Source: Prochlorococcus sp. AG-463-P14
GTDB lineage: Bacteria > Cyanobacteriota > Cyanobacteriia > PCC-6307 > Cyanobiaceae
Length of the DNA stretch: 64,000 nt
Direction of reading: 5' to 3'
Assembly (NCBI GenBank): GCA_003209275.1
Contig: QCRX01000001.1
Location: 23,501 to 87,500, forward strand
The position numbers were made by a program, and so were the translations under genes. This document shows positions 1-11,175 of the stretch, piece after piece. The notes below the pieces were generated by a model. It saw only the letters and a list, made by a program, of their open reading frames with translations, was not told where the DNA came from and did not search any database. Each line of letters opens with the position of its first letter. The stretch's first letter is position 1.

Positions 1-866
1 GAATTAGTAAGAATTTTCCCTGAGTATTTTTTTGTGATGAAAGGCATTGAGCAGCTCCTTTTTGTCCCAGAATGAATGGGATTGGGTTGAACGAAATTGA
101 GTTTTGTAGAAATATTGCCCAGTTAGGAGTAATTGCAAAATCATGTAGAAAGGCAAAGCCATTAAATGTATCTTTTCGATCACTAATAATATTGCCTGCA
201 TTATTATTTTCAGTGGCAAATTCCATCAGCCTAATGCTACTTTTTGGACCTGTCTTGACGCTATAAGTCACCATACAAGGTTCGTTATTATGGCCTGGGT
301 CAAAACGTGGGTGAGCGCTTAATGCTTCTTTAGGGGCCAGAGCACCATTGAGTGAAGACAGTCCAAATGTTTCGAGCGAATTCGGGTCTAGAGCGTGAGG
401 GTTAGCAGCTTCCCAAAGTGCTAACAACTTATTCCCTAGTTTTACAACATTTGTATTTGCAATATTTTTTAAACGAAGGTCAAAGATGTTTGCAATTAGG
501 CCACCAGATTTATTAGTCCCAAAAACTCCTCTATATAAAAACCTACCTGCTTTTTGTTCTTCTTCCCAGGCTTGAGTACGAATAAAACGATTAGAGAAAT
601 TTACCTTGCCATTAGCAAACCTCATTGATGAGATCATCCCATCTCCGTCAAATGGATGATGAATCCATTGACCACCTCTCTCTAACAGCCCAGGTCCATT
701 GCGATATAGGGTGCCAAAAAGCTCTTGGGGAACTTCTCCTTTGATTAGATCTAAGGGGACATTTTCCAGTTCTTTCTCCACATTGCAATAAGCGCTTGAC
801 CAGTCTTGCTGATCAAATTTCCTTGGAGCTTTTTCTTTGAAAGCTTTCAAAGCAGATTTGCTCACA
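1..866 (-). CDS. Carotenoid oxygenase (RPE65/apocarotenoid 15,15'-oxygenase family), C-terminus cut by window edge
   Basis: My reverse-strand translation from GTG at 864-866 gives VSKSALKAFKEKAPRKFDQQDWSSAYCNVEKELENVPLDLIKGEVPQELFGTLYRNGPG..., typical of the family. The frame is open to position 1 and is not in the supplied ORF list. Confidence 0.85.
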
Positions 867-948
867 GGATGGACTTCAGTTGATTATTAATAATCGCGCA
901 AAAAACTTTAAGTCGCGAGTTCAGGTACTTCTCTTTTGGCTGGAAGTT

Positions 949-1566
949 TTATGTTTTAGGGCCAGCTTGTTCAAGTATGCCCTTGCTGCTTGGAACAGCT
1001 CCTTTTCTCCGAGGGTCGGATTCAGTAGCCATTCTTAGAGCTCGTGAAAAGGCCTTAAAGCTTGCTTCCACTATGTGGTGGGAATTACTTCCGTTTAATT
1101 GCCTTATGTGTAGGGTTAAACCACTGTTGTTTACAACGGCTACAAAGAATTCTTTGACTAATTCAGTCTCATAGGTCCCAATCCGTTGAGTCGGTATTTG
1201 TAATTCGAAATTGAGATGAGGACGACCAGAACAATCGAGTACAACTTGGACTAATGCTTCATCAAGTGGAGCAACAAAGTGACCAAAACGATTTATGCCA
1301 CACCGGTCACCAAGAGCTTCTGCTAGAGCCTGTCCAAAGGCAATTCCTACATCTTCATTTGTGTGATGGTCATCAATATGAATATCACCCGTTGCTTTGA
1401 TCTCTAGATCTAGAAGTCCATGACTGGCTATCTGATTAAGCATGTGATCGAGGAAAGCAATTCCGGTGGACACTTTGCAGGTGCCACAACCATCAAGGGA
1501 TAGGTTGACATTGACGTTTGTTTCATTAGTAACGCGATGAACTTGTCCCAGCCGTGGTGAAGTCAT
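949..1566 (-). CDS. hisB: Imidazoleglycerol-phosphate dehydratase
   Basis: [27 protein letters not shown] and [17 protein letters not shown] motifs. Confidence 0.97.
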   Translation of the reverse strand: MTSPRLGQVHRVTNETNVNVNLSLDGCGTCKVSTGIAFLDHMLNQIASHGLLDLEIKATGDIHIDDHHTNEDVGIAFGQALAEALGDRCGINRFGHFVAPLDEALVQVVLDCSGRPHLNFELQIPTQRIGTYETELVKEFFVAVVNNSGLTLHIRQLNGSNSHHIVEASFKAFSRALRMATESDPRRKGAVPSSKGILEQAGPKT

Positions 1567-1602
1567 CTTGCTAATGCGATTGAAATTTTGTGGTTGGTTA
1601 CA

Positions 1603-2385
1603 TCACATTCCATTAATGCAATAACCAGCATCGACATAAATGGTTTGACCTGAGATACCGCTTGAGAGGTCACTAAGCAAGAAAGCGGCAGTATTTCCCA
1701 CTTCTTTTTGTGTGACGGTTCTTCTCAATGGGGCTTTCTCTTCAACGTTGTGAATCATGTCGAGTATGCCTCCAATGGCGGAACTTGCCAGGGTTCTAAT
1801 AGGACCTGCGCTAATTGCATTAACTTTTACTTGCTTATTTGGTCCAAGCTCTGCGGAGAGATAGCGCACGGAGGCCTCGAGAGCTGCTTTTGCTACTCCC
1901 ATGACGTTGTAGTTAGGTATAGCTCGTTCCGCTCCCAGATAAGTCAGTGTTACCACCCCGGCGCCTTCGCTAAATAGTGGTTTGGCTGCTTTACAAAGTG
2001 GTGCTAAAGAGTATGCACTGATTTCAAGAGCTCGAGAAAATCCTTCAGCTGTAGTAGCGCTGTAATCCCCAATAAGCTCCTCTTTACCTGCAAATGCCAG
2101 ACAATGAACCAATCCATCTAATTGCCCCCATTGTTTCGAGATGGAATCAAAAACCTCTTGAATCTGGGATTTGTCTTGCACATTTAATGGAAGGAAAAGA
2201 CTGGGATTTAATGGCGCAGTTAATTCGCGGACCTTCCCTTCAAAACGGCCTTTTTCATCTGGAAGATAGGTGATCCCAAGTTCAGCTCCTGCTGCGTTCA
2301 ATTGCTGGGCTACACCCCAAGCAATTGAACGATTGTTTGCTATGCCTGTTACTAGGATTTTTTTGCCACTTAGATCGAGAAGCAT
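1603..2385 (-). CDS. fabI: Enoyl-[acyl-carrier-protein] reductase (NADH)
   Basis: SDR family, GIANNRSIAWGVAQQLNAAGAELGITY and YNVMGVAKAALEASVRYL. Confidence 0.96.
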   Translation of the reverse strand: MLLDLSGKKILVTGIANNRSIAWGVAQQLNAAGAELGITYLPDEKGRFEGKVRELTAPLNPSLFLPLNVQDKSQIQEVFDSISKQWGQLDGLVHCLAFAGKEELIGDYSATTAEGFSRALEISAYSLAPLCKAAKPLFSEGAGVVTLTYLGAERAIPNYNVMGVAKAALEASVRYLSAELGPNKQVKVNAISAGPIRTLASSAIGGILDMIHNVEEKAPLRRTVTQKEVGNTAAFLLSDLSSGISGQTIYVDAGYCINGM

Positions 2386-2514
2386 CTGTCCGAAAAACTA
2401 GCGATATTTCTTTGATTCTCTCTTACGCGGTGCTCAGTTTCGTAAAAGAAGTTTCATTTTTGGATTTAGCACTCTCTTCCAATCAGTAATAGTGGGGCAT
2501 CAGGGCATCTATTA

Positions 2515-3141
2515 ATGGTCCGTACAAATTCCACAATGCTCCCCCTTGGAACTGCCTTGCCAGTTTTTGATCTTCCAGTTGTACCTGGAAGATCTCGCAC
2601 AGGCATAGATTTTCTTGAGGATAAAGGCCTGGCTCGAATCAACAACGGCTCACTTCTCAAGAAGCCTTTATTAATCATGGTGATTTGTGCACATTGTCCT
2701 TTTGTTAAGCACATAGAAGATGGTTTAACTTCCTTGGCAAATGATTTCGCTGATCAAGTTCAAATCCTTGCTGTTTCTAGCAATAGCTTGATTACTCATC
2801 CTCAAGATGGACCAGATCACCTAGCTAAACAGGCTGCTCAAAAGGGTTGGCAATTCCCTTATTTGTTAGATGCTGATCAGAGTTTTGCAAAGGCTCTTCG
2901 TGCAGCTTGCACTCCAGACTTCTTTCTTTTCTCATGCTTTCAAAATGGGGAACACCACTTGCAATATCGAGGCCAATTAGATGGCAGTCGACCTGGGAAC
3001 GAAGTCCCTGTGACAGGTAAAGACCTTCGAGCAGCTATAGCAGCTGTTTTGGCTGGTCAGATGGTTCCTAAAGATCAGAAACCGTCGATTGGGTGCAACA
3101 TCAAATGGCATCCAGGGAATGAGCCTTCATGGTTTGGCTGA
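2515..3141 (+). CDS. Thioredoxin-like/AhpC-TSA family redoxin
   Basis: MVICAHCPFVKHIEDGL, LAVSSNS, ACTPDFFLF; redoxin fold typical of cyanobacterial thioredoxin-family proteins. Confidence 0.85.
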   Translation: MVRTNSTMLPLGTALPVFDLPVVPGRSRTGIDFLEDKGLARINNGSLLKKPLLIMVICAHCPFVKHIEDGLTSLANDFADQVQILAVSSNSLITHPQDGPDHLAKQAAQKGWQFPYLLDADQSFAKALRAACTPDFFLFSCFQNGEHHLQYRGQLDGSRPGNEVPVTGKDLRAAIAAVLAGQMVPKDQKPSIGCNIKWHPGNEPSWFG

Positions 3142-3177
3142 TTGTCATTGCTCACAAGGAGTCGTGCAGCAAGACTT

Positions 3178-4395
3178 ATGGTGCCTTTTATGCAGGTGCC
3201 TCCTTTTAGTCTCTCTAAACAGCTTTCCGAGATAGGAAAAGACCTTGATGCAGCTGTGTTGCGGGTGCTTCGCAGTGGTCATTACATTGGTGGCGAGGAA
3301 GTTCGGACTTTTGAAAACTCCTTTGCGTTAAGTATTGGTGTCCCACATGTTGTTGGTTGCAACAGTGGTACGGATGCTTTGATAATTGCTCTTAGAGCTT
3401 TAGATATAGGTCCAGGCGATGAGGTGATTACTTGCTCATTTAGTTTTTTTGCTACTGCAGAGGCAATAAGTGCAGTTGGAGCAAAACCTGTATTTGTAGA
3501 AGTTAATCCAAGTACTTATTTGATAGAACTAAATGATGTAGAGCAAGCAATTAACTCTTCAACAAAAGCAATTTTACCTGTCCATCTTTTTGGGTGTCCT
3601 GTTGATATGAGCTCGCTGATGGATTTGGCGAATAAGTATGGTCTCAAAGTTGTTGAAGATTGTGCTCAGGCAACTGGTGCGAAATGGGATGGAAGATCTG
3701 TTGGTAGTTGGGGAGATGTTGGGTGCTTTAGTTTTTTCCCAACTAAAAATCTTGGAGCAGCTGGAGATGGCGGGGCTATCTCTACGAAAGATTCTGGACT
3801 TGCAAAACGAATGAGAGAACTGGCTGTTCACGGTATGCCTCGTAGATATGTTCATCATGAGCTTGGATATAACAGTCGACTTGATTCTTTGCAGGCAGCA
3901 GTCCTGAATGTGAAATTACCTAAGCTTTCAATATGGGTAAAACAGAGGCAAGATATAGCACTTAGATATCAAAAACTTCTTGCAGATATCCCTGGATTGG
4001 AATTGCCTTCTTATCCTTCTGATAAAACTATTTCGCATGCATGGAATCAATTCGTCGTGAGAGTAAATAAAACTTCTTTGGAAATAGATCCTAAATCTAA
4101 TAAAATCAATTCTTGTGATATCAAATCTAATCCCAGAGATTGTCTTCAGGATAAGTTAAAGGATAGAGAAATTAATACTATTATTTATTATCCGATCCCT
4201 ATACATTTGCAGCCTGCATATCAATATCTTTCAATGCCTCAAGTAAGCCTACCAGTTACAGAAAAACTTTGTACCGAAGTCTTAAGTCTCCCAATGTTCC
4301 CTGAGTTAACTATTGATCAACAACTTTATGTTGTTGATACTTTAAAATTACTGTTTGAGCAATCAGGTGATTCGTGCCTAAAAGAATTAGTATAA
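3178..4395 (+). CDS. DegT/DnrJ/EryC1/StrS PLP-dependent aminotransferase
   Basis: SGTDALIIALRALDIGPGDEVIT, EDCAQATGA, FSFFPTKNLGAAGDGGAI. ORF listed from 3142; ATG at 3178 is the more likely start. Confidence 0.93.
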   Translation: MVPFMQVPPFSLSKQLSEIGKDLDAAVLRVLRSGHYIGGEEVRTFENSFALSIGVPHVVGCNSGTDALIIALRALDIGPGDEVITCSFSFFATAEAISAVGAKPVFVEVNPSTYLIELNDVEQAINSSTKAILPVHLFGCPVDMSSLMDLANKYGLKVVEDCAQATGAKWDGRSVGSWGDVGCFSFFPTKNLGAAGDGGAISTKDSGLAKRMRELAVHGMPRRYVHHELGYNSRLDSLQAAVLNVKLPKLSIWVKQRQDIALRYQKLLADIPGLELPSYPSDKTISHAWNQFVVRVNKTSLEIDPKSNKINSCDIKSNPRDCLQDKLKDREINTIIYYPIPIHLQPAYQYLSMPQVSLPVTEKLCTEVLSLPMFPELTIDQQLYVVDTLKLLFEQSGDSCLKELV

Positions 4396-4522
4396 ACTTC
4401 TCTCGTCAATTATATCTTTTGTGATGGTCTGGATTATTATTTATTTTCGAGAATCATGCTTGATAGCAGCCTTTATATGATTATAGCCCTTCCCTAAGTA
4501 AAATTTATAGGCAGAAAGCTTC

Positions 4523-5098
4523 TTAGCAATTTAATAATTTTCTAGCTCGATACCATGCTGCGATACTTTTACCATCTAGGGCTTCTTCATGGCTAAAAAG
4601 ATAGTGATCTAGTTCTTCTTTGTTTAAATGAAGTATCTCAATATCTTCGTCTTGATCTCCTGGTGGTTTGAGATCTAATTTTTTGAGATCTCTTGCAAGA
4701 AATAAGTGGATTACCTCGTCAGAATATCCAGGGCATGGAAGCATTGCCCCAAGAGAATCCCATCGGCTTGCCAAGTATCCAGCTTCTTCGGCTAGTTCTC
4801 TTTTCATAGAAGTCAGAGGATCTTCTCCTTCTTCTAATGTTCCTGCAGGAAATTCAAGAACTCTTCTAGCCACAGCAAAGCGGTATTGCCTAAGAATAAT
4901 GATTTGACCTTCTTCGTTAATTGGCACCGCAAGGGAAGCTCCAGGATGCCGAATCAATCCAAAGGTTCCTTCTATTCCAATGGGAAGTTTTATGCGATTG
5001 ATCTCAAATCGGATCTTCTTTGCATCTAAAGCAGCCTCAGTTTTCAGAAATTCCGAGGGTTCAGGTGGAGATAAAGGCACCATCTGGCGTGTAATCAA
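4523..5098 (-). CDS. NUDIX hydrolase, ADP-ribose pyrophosphatase-like
   Basis: Nudix box EFPAGTLEEGEDPLTSMKRELAEEAGY. Confidence 0.92.
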   Translation of the reverse strand: MITRQMVPLSPPEPSEFLKTEAALDAKKIRFEINRIKLPIGIEGTFGLIRHPGASLAVPINEEGQIIILRQYRFAVARRVLEFPAGTLEEGEDPLTSMKRELAEEAGYLASRWDSLGAMLPCPGYSDEVIHLFLARDLKKLDLKPPGDQDEDIEILHLNKEELDHYLFSHEEALDGKSIAAWYRARKLLNC

Positions 5099-5148
5099 TT
5101 CTTTACCAGCATGCCTCTTTAAGGAATTTGATGGAACCTAGAGGTTAA

Positions 5149-5703
5149 TTATTCAGGCCAATTGATTTGAGGAGGTAATTGATAAGGTGTAGTTCCATCG
5201 TTCGCAAGAGCCGCTGCGAGGGGTACTACCACAAAATTTCTTTCTATAAGCCGTGGATGTGGGAGGGTCAATGATGGATGCTTTACATGAAGGTCTCCCC
5301 ATGCAAGAAGATCTAAATCAAGAGTTCTTGGTCCCCAGTGAGTACAGTTTTCCCCTCGATGCCTGCCGAAGGATTTTTCAATTATTAAAAATTCGTTTAG
5401 CAACGCAATAGCTGCTTCTTCAGAGGGCTTTAGAGCCGCAAGCTTTGGTCCATCAACTATTAGTGCAGCATTTACATAGATTGGTTGCTCGCTAGGGCCT
5501 CCGACTGGATCGGTCTCAAACAAAGGCGACCATCGATAACGCAACTTTTTTTTGCTAATTGTTATCAATTGTTCTTTTGCTAAGAACGATTCGAGCCAGG
5601 CGAGAATAACTAGTTCGAGTTTGGGACGAGCCGCGCCTAGTGTTGCTTTTGGAGGACCTTGATCGCTAGGAATGTTTGCTCCCAGAGCAATAGCAAGAGT
5701 ATG
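5149..5703 (-). CDS. folK: 2-amino-4-hydroxy-6-hydroxymethyldihydropteridine pyrophosphokinase; 5' end uncertain
   Basis: HRGENCTHWGPRTLDLDLLAWGD and HPRLIERNFVVVPLA. The frame continues past the listed TTG start at 5568 into LAIALGANIPSDQGPPKATL, the expected HPPK N-terminus, with no ATG/GTG/TTG upstream in frame. Confidence 0.88.
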   Translation of the reverse strand, partial: HTLAIALGANIPSDQGPPKATLGAARPKLELVILAWLESFLAKEQLITISKKKLRYRWSPLFETDPVGGPSEQPIYVNAALIVDGPKLAALKPSEEAAIALLNEFLIIEKSFGRHRGENCTHWGPRTLDLDLLAWGDLHVKHPSLTLPHPRLIERNFVVVPLAAALANDGTTPYQLPPQINWPE

Positions 5704-5779
5704 AGGGAAGGAAAAGTTTGATGAGATTATGAGTTGATCAGCGAGACTGTCATAAACGTAATCGGATTTGGTTAATTAA

Positions 5780-7936
5780 ATGTCTGTAAGTGGGACGACG
5801 GTCAATTCTCCTTCAAGAGGGTTGGCTGATCGAGAAATGCAATTGAAAGAGATGGCTAATCGAGCTTTTCCGATTGCAGCTATCACTGGACATGGAACTC
5901 TGAAGTTAGCGTTACTTTTGGCTGCAGTTGATCCAGGATTAGGGGGAGTGATTATCGCTGGTGGAAGAGGGACAGGGAAATCTGTTTTAGCTAGAGGTTT
6001 GCATGCTCTACTCCCCCCAATTGAGGTGTTAGAGCTTTCTTCTGAGGTAGAGAAATTAAAAAACAATTTTGGTCCGAGGCCATTTGGTCTAAATCTTGAC
6101 CCTGAGGCCCCTGAAGAATGGGATCAAGGAACAAGAATGGTTATAAAGAGGATTGGAGAATTAACTAATGATGAAGGCTTAAAGAAAGCTTTACCCAAGC
6201 GTGTAATTCCCGCACCATTTGTGCAGGTTCCTTTAGGCATTACTGAGGACAGATTGGTTGGAGCAGTTGATGTTGCAGCGTCTTTGGAGAGCGGTTCGGC
6301 CATTTTTCAGCCAGGTCTTCTTGCAGAGGCTCACCGTGGTGTTCTTTATGTAGATGAATTGAATTTGCTTGATGATGGAATTATCAATCTTTTGTTAGCG
6401 GCGGTTGGTGCTGGAGAAAATCGTGTAGAGAGAGAAGGACTTAGTCTTAGACATCCTTGTTCTCCACTGCTTCTTGCGACTTATAACCCTGAGGAGGGAG
6501 CCGTTCGTGATCATTTGCTTGATCGTTTTGCAATTGTTCTATCCGCAGATCAGCTCATTACTAATGAGCAAAGGGTAGAGATTACTCAGTCTGTTTTGGC
6601 GCATGGTGAATGCAGTTCAAGTTTTGCCTCTAAATGGTCTAAGGAAACCGAATCTTTGGCGACTCAACTGTTGTTAGCTAGACAGTGGCTGCCAGATGTT
6701 CAAATTAGTCAAAGTCAAATTGAATATCTGGTAAAGGAAGCCATTCGTGGCAGCGTTGAGGGACATCGTTCTGAATTGTATGCAGTTCGAGTAGCAAAAG
6801 CTCATGCTGCTTTAGCAGGTCGTGATGAAGTGAATGCTGACGACCTTCAGGTAGCAGTCCGACTAGTAATTGCACCACGTGCATTGCAGCTACCGCCTCA
6901 AGAAGAACAGATGGAGCCCCCCCCTCCTGAAGAGCAACAAGAGCCCCCTTCTCCAGAAGATCAAGCTGAGGATGATTCCTTAGAAGAAGAAAATGAATCA
7001 GAAGATCAGGAGGAGACCCCAGAGGATCAAACTCCTCCTGTGCCTGAAGAGTTCATGCTTGATCCAGAAGCATGTGCAATAGATCCAGACTTGTTATTGT
7101 TTTCTTCTGCAAAATCCAAGAGTGGAAATAGTGGAAGTAGAGCGGCTGTACTAAGTGATAGTCGAGGTAGGTATGTCAAGCCCATCATCCCTCGTGGTCC
7201 TGTGAGGCGAATTGCAGTAGATGCAACTTTAAGGGCTGCGGCTCCATATCAAAAAGCCAGAAGAGAAAGGCAGCCTGACCGAAAAGTCATTGTTCAGGAG
7301 GGAGACTTGCGCGCCAAGCTTCTCCAAAGAAAGGCTGGTGCTTTGGTGATTTTTCTTGTTGATGCAAGTGGTTCTATGGCTCTTAATCGAATGCAAAGTG
7401 CTAAAGGAGCTGTAATTCGATTGCTCACAGAGGCTTATGAAAATCGAGATGAGGTGTCTTTGATCCCATTTCGCGGTGAACAAGCTGAGGTTTTACTACC
7501 ACCCACCCGATCAATTACTGCAGCAAAGCGTCGATTGGAAACCATGCCTTGCGGTGGAGGTTCCCCCCTCGCGCATGGGTTAACTCAGGCTGCACGTGTA
7601 GGAGCGAATGCTTTATCAACAGGCGATCTTGGCCAAGTTGTTGTGGTTGCTATTACTGATGGCAGAGGGAATGTCCCTCTCGGGAAATCCCTTGGTCAGC
7701 CTCAACTTGAAGGAGAAGATCCAGTTGATTTAAAACAAGAAGTTCTTGATGTAGCAACTCGTTATCGCAGTTTAGGTATCAAATTATTAGTTATAGATAC
7801 TGAGCGTAAATTTATAGGAAGTGGAATGGGAAAGGATTTAGCTGAAGCCTCAGGAGGAAAATATGTCCAACTTCCAAAAGCGAGTGATCAGGCCATTGCT
7901 TCTATAGCAATGGATGCTATTAATAGCGTTAACTAG
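5780..7936 (+). CDS. chlD: Magnesium chelatase subunit D (AAA + acidic/Pro-rich linker + VWA domain)
   Basis: [20 protein letters not shown], acidic [20 protein letters not shown] linker, [16 protein letters not shown]. Confidence 0.97.
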   Translation: MSVSGTTVNSPSRGLADREMQLKEMANRAFPIAAITGHGTLKLALLLAAVDPGLGGVIIAGGRGTGKSVLARGLHALLPPIEVLELSSEVEKLKNNFGPRPFGLNLDPEAPEEWDQGTRMVIKRIGELTNDEGLKKALPKRVIPAPFVQVPLGITEDRLVGAVDVAASLESGSAIFQPGLLAEAHRGVLYVDELNLLDDGIINLLLAAVGAGENRVEREGLSLRHPCSPLLLATYNPEEGAVRDHLLDRFAIVLSADQLITNEQRVEITQSVLAHGECSSSFASKWSKETESLATQLLLARQWLPDVQISQSQIEYLVKEAIRGSVEGHRSELYAVRVAKAHAALAGRDEVNADDLQVAVRLVIAPRALQLPPQEEQMEPPPPEEQQEPPSPEDQAEDDSLEEENESEDQEETPEDQTPPVPEEFMLDPEACAIDPDLLLFSSAKSKSGNSGSRAAVLSDSRGRYVKPIIPRGPVRRIAVDATLRAAAPYQKARRERQPDRKVIVQEGDLRAKLLQRKAGALVIFLVDASGSMALNRMQSAKGAVIRLLTEAYENRDEVSLIPFRGEQAEVLLPPTRSITAAKRRLETMPCGGGSPLAHGLTQAARVGANALSTGDLGQVVVVAITDGRGNVPLGKSLGQPQLEGEDPVDLKQEVLDVATRYRSLGIKLLVIDTERKFIGSGMGKDLAEASGGKYVQLPKASDQAIASIAMDAINSVN

Positions 7937-7988
7937 CTTTAATTATTAAATATATTTGAGCTCAAACAATTAAGCCTGCTATTGAATA

Positions 7989-8855
7989 TCATTTGGGGCC
8001 ATTTGTTCCCTGCGGATATAACTCATTAAACAATTCACCTAGGCCAATCGTAACGCTTCTTATGGCAGACATTAATTCTTTGTCATCCATTATTTTACTT
8101 ACGTCGCTTCCTAAATCATCAATTTTTTCAGTCAGAGATCTTGTGGAGCTTGCAGTTTTTTGAATGTCACTGAGAGTTTTGGGATTGTCAATTGCAGCTA
8201 ATATGCTGTTGATATGATTGGTGGCTTGATTAAGGTTGGTAATAATTGGCTCTGCTCTGGAAATTTCTTCTTTGGTCTGAAGAATTAATTCATCTAGATT
8301 TTTTTGTGTGCGATCAAATTGTTTTGTTGAATCAACCAAGTTTGAGACAATATTTTGTTGATCTGCCTTTTGAATAATTTTCTCAATTTCTTCTGTCAAG
8401 GTTGATATGCTCATTAATGATTCACCTTTAATAATATCGTTTGCACAAAGGATTCCATTCCCCGAGCATTCTTTTGACCAAGGCATTGGGGTGTTGGGAG
8501 ATAGTTTGTCCCCAAGACTGACTAAAGAAACTTGTGCATCTCCTCCTAGGATTGAGCTAGTAACTACTTTCGCAAAAACAGGTTTAGGTAATTGAAGATC
8601 TCCTTTATTGATTTCAAGAGTTGCTTTTACTGATTTTGGGCTTATATCAATTTTACCGATAGATCCAACAAGGATGCCTCTATAGGTAACAGGTGAACGT
8701 TCTGCTAGACCTGTAGCATCTGCAAAATTTGCGGACACTTTCCAAGTATTTGCACCAATCTTCAATCCGCGAAGCCAAAGTGTTGTGCCTGCAAAGCCAA
8801 CTATGCCTCCCAGAATGGTTAATCCAACAAGAGCATCACGAACACTTCGGCGCAT
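7989..8855 (-). CDS. MCE/MlaD family lipid-transport substrate-binding protein (Ycf22-like)
   Basis: N-terminal TM then GLKIGANTWKVSANFADATGLAERSPVTYRGILVGSIGKI, typical MCE domain. Confidence 0.9.
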   Translation of the reverse strand: MRRSVRDALVGLTILGGIVGFAGTTLWLRGLKIGANTWKVSANFADATGLAERSPVTYRGILVGSIGKIDISPKSVKATLEINKGDLQLPKPVFAKVVTSSILGGDAQVSLVSLGDKLSPNTPMPWSKECSGNGILCANDIIKGESLMSISTLTEEIEKIIQKADQQNIVSNLVDSTKQFDRTQKNLDELILQTKEEISRAEPIITNLNQATNHINSILAAIDNPKTLSDIQKTASSTRSLTEKIDDLGSDVSKIMDDKELMSAIRSVTIGLGELFNELYPQGTNGPK

Positions 8856-8860
8856 GGAAT

Positions 8861-9646
8861 TTAACTATCAGTTGGTTGCATGGGTCCTTTAAGGCTACCT
8901 GTGCGGAATTGATTGACATATGGATTTTTGCTTTCTTTGAACTCTTCAATTGATCCATCCCATTGGAATTTACCTCCATAGAGCATGAGAACCCTTTTGG
9001 AACAGCGCTCAATTGTGCTTTGAACGTGACTTACAACCATTGAGCATCCGCGAGCAACTTGAGTTGTTTTTACTATTAAATCCTCTATACGGGTGCATGC
9101 GACTGGATCAAGTCCAGCTGTAGGTTCATCATATAAAAGGAGTGGCATAGCACTTTCTTCTAGATGCGGATCATGAATTAAGGCCCTTGCAAAACTAACT
9201 CTTTTTTGCATACCTCCACTTAATTGACCAGGAAATTTATCTGCTACGTCGTAAAGTCCAACTTCTTTTAGACAAGTCATAACTAACTCACGAATATCTT
9301 TGTGAGTTAGTCGATGATTCTTCATAAGGAGGAATCCTACGTTCTCCTCAACTGTGAGTGATCCCAATAGAGCAGGGTTTTGAAAAACTAATCTGACATC
9401 TGGTGGATGACTTTGATCAAGTCGAAGATAATCTTGATTCTTTCCAAATAAACTAATCTTTCCTTCTGTAGGTAATAGAAGTCCAGCCAATAGCCTTAGG
9501 ACTGTTGACTTCCCACAGCCTGACGGTCCTACTATGGCTATGCGTTCTCCTGGATTCATCAGCAAGCTGACTTGATCTAACACTGGGTTAGAACCCCATT
9601 GCATTGTTAGGTCTTGCATCTCGACCACCGGCCTGTTTTGAGGCAC
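8861..9646 (-). CDS. ABC transporter ATP-binding protein, MlaF/Ycf63-like
   Basis: GPSGCGKSTVLRLLAG, LSGGMQKRVSFARAL, LLLYDEPTAGLDPV; adjacent to MCE gene. Confidence 0.93.
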   Translation of the reverse strand: MPQNRPVVEMQDLTMQWGSNPVLDQVSLLMNPGERIAIVGPSGCGKSTVLRLLAGLLLPTEGKISLFGKNQDYLRLDQSHPPDVRLVFQNPALLGSLTVEENVGFLLMKNHRLTHKDIRELVMTCLKEVGLYDVADKFPGQLSGGMQKRVSFARALIHDPHLEESAMPLLLYDEPTAGLDPVACTRIEDLIVKTTQVARGCSMVVSHVQSTIERCSKRVLMLYGGKFQWDGSIEEFKESKNPYVNQFRTGSLKGPMQPTDS

Positions 9647-9753
9647 GATTATTACTAACTAGAAAAGTGCTCTCTTATCTTGCCTTAGCTGTGAAATAAG
9701 GGAAGCTTCTTTAGAGTTCTCAAACTATCTCCTGTCGAGCTTCGCTCGCACTA

Positions 9754-11175
9754 TTGACCTCGTCGAACATTTCCCATCCACAAAATCGTCGCAGAAAGCG
9801 CAGAGCCTCAAGAAGGCGTAACAAATCTGCCCCATTTACCCATCGTGGGGATTTTGTTACCCGTTCTCTTAGGGCAGTCCGTTGGCTTTTGCCAGGACTA
9901 GTAGTTAAGAGATGGATGCTTACTTCTGGAATGGGCTTGTTAATGGCCCTTATAGGTGCAGCAATTTGGGCTGATCTCAAGCCAATTTATTGGATGATTG
10001 AGATTCTTGTTTGGTTGCTTGGTGCCATAACAAACGTTTTACCTCGCAGCATTACTGGTCCAATTGTTCTTCTTGTTGGCGCAGGATTGTTGCTATGGGG
10101 ACAAAGCCGAAGCTTTGGGTCAATTCAACAGGCATTAGCGCCAGATAAGGACACTGTTCTTGTTGATGCATTAATGGCTAAAAGTAAATTAAAAAGAGGG
10201 CCAAATATCGTTGCAATAGGAGGTGGAACTGGTCTTTCGACTCTTTTGAATGGACTCAAGCGGTATAGCGGCAGAATCACAGCAATAGTTACTGTTGCCG
10301 ATGACGGTGGTAGTAGCGGCATTCTCCGTCGAGAAATGGGTGTTCAACCCCCTGGAGATATTCGTAATTGTCTTGCAGCGCTTTCGACTGAAGAACCATT
10401 ACTGACTAGACTTTTTCAATATCGCTTCTCAGCAGGGAGTGGATTAGAAGGACATAGTTTTGGGAATTTATTCCTTTCAGCGTTAACTGCTATTACTGGT
10501 AATTTTGAAACTGCGATAACGGCTTCTAGCAGAGTTCTTGCTGTTCAAGGACAGGTTGTACCTGCAACAAATGTAGATGTGAGGTTATGGGCTGAATTAG
10601 AAAACGGCCAACGAATTGAAGGTGAATCTGCTATTGGGAAAGCTCCTAGTCCAATAGTCAGAATGGGATGCTTGCCCGAACGTCCTCCGGCTTTGCCCAG
10701 GGCCTTGGAAGCTATAGCAAATGCAGAACTTATTGTGCTTGGTCCTGGGAGTCTCTACACATCACTTTTGCCAAACTTGTTAGTTCCTGAACTTGTTGAA
10801 GCGATTCAGCGAAGTAATGCACCAAAGTTGTATATATGTAATTTGATGACTCAACCAGGAGAAACTGATGGGCTTGATGTTTCTGGCCATCTAAGAGCAA
10901 TAGAAGCACAGCTTGCAAGCCTGGGAATTACTAAGAGAATTTTTAGCTCAGTACTTGCACAAGATGATATGGAGCCATCACCATTAGTTGATTATTATCG
11001 AGCTAGGGGTGCTGAACCAGTTATTTGTGACAGGAGAGCCCTTCAAACTCAGGGATATGAGGTCATGCAAGCTTCTCTCCAAGGAGGCCGGCCTACGGCA
11101 ACTTTGCGTCATGACCCAAGAAGTCTTTCGCTCGCAATAATGCGGTTTTTTCGAAAATACAAGAGAGAGGCTTAG
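9754..11175 (+). CDS. YvcK/CofD-like family protein with N-terminal membrane segments
   Basis: [49 protein letters not shown]. Confidence 0.92.
   Translation: MTSSNISHPQNRRRKRRASRRRNKSAPFTHRGDFVTRSLRAVRWLLPGLVVKRWMLTSGMGLLMALIGAAIWADLKPIYWMIEILVWLLGAITNVLPRSITGPIVLLVGAGLLLWGQSRSFGSIQQALAPDKDTVLVDALMAKSKLKRGPNIVAIGGGTGLSTLLNGLKRYSGRITAIVTVADDGGSSGILRREMGVQPPGDIRNCLAALSTEEPLLTRLFQYRFSAGSGLEGHSFGNLFLSALTAITGNFETAITASSRVLAVQGQVVPATNVDVRLWAELENGQRIEGESAIGKAPSPIVRMGCLPERPPALPRALEAIANAELIVLGPGSLYTSLLPNLLVPELVEAIQRSNAPKLYICNLMTQPGETDGLDVSGHLRAIEAQLASLGITKRIFSSVLAQDDMEPSPLVDYYRARGAEPVICDRRALQTQGYEVMQASLQGGRPTATLRHDPRSLSLAIMRFFRKYKREA

Noticed and set aside
4-219. 71-aa minus ORF at the left edge
   Set aside because: Wrong frame; the real gene is the carotenoid oxygenase running off the window.
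6880-7060. Acidic, proline-rich repeats inside chlD
   Set aside because: Expected linker between the AAA and VWA domains of magnesium chelatase D, not a novel repeat.
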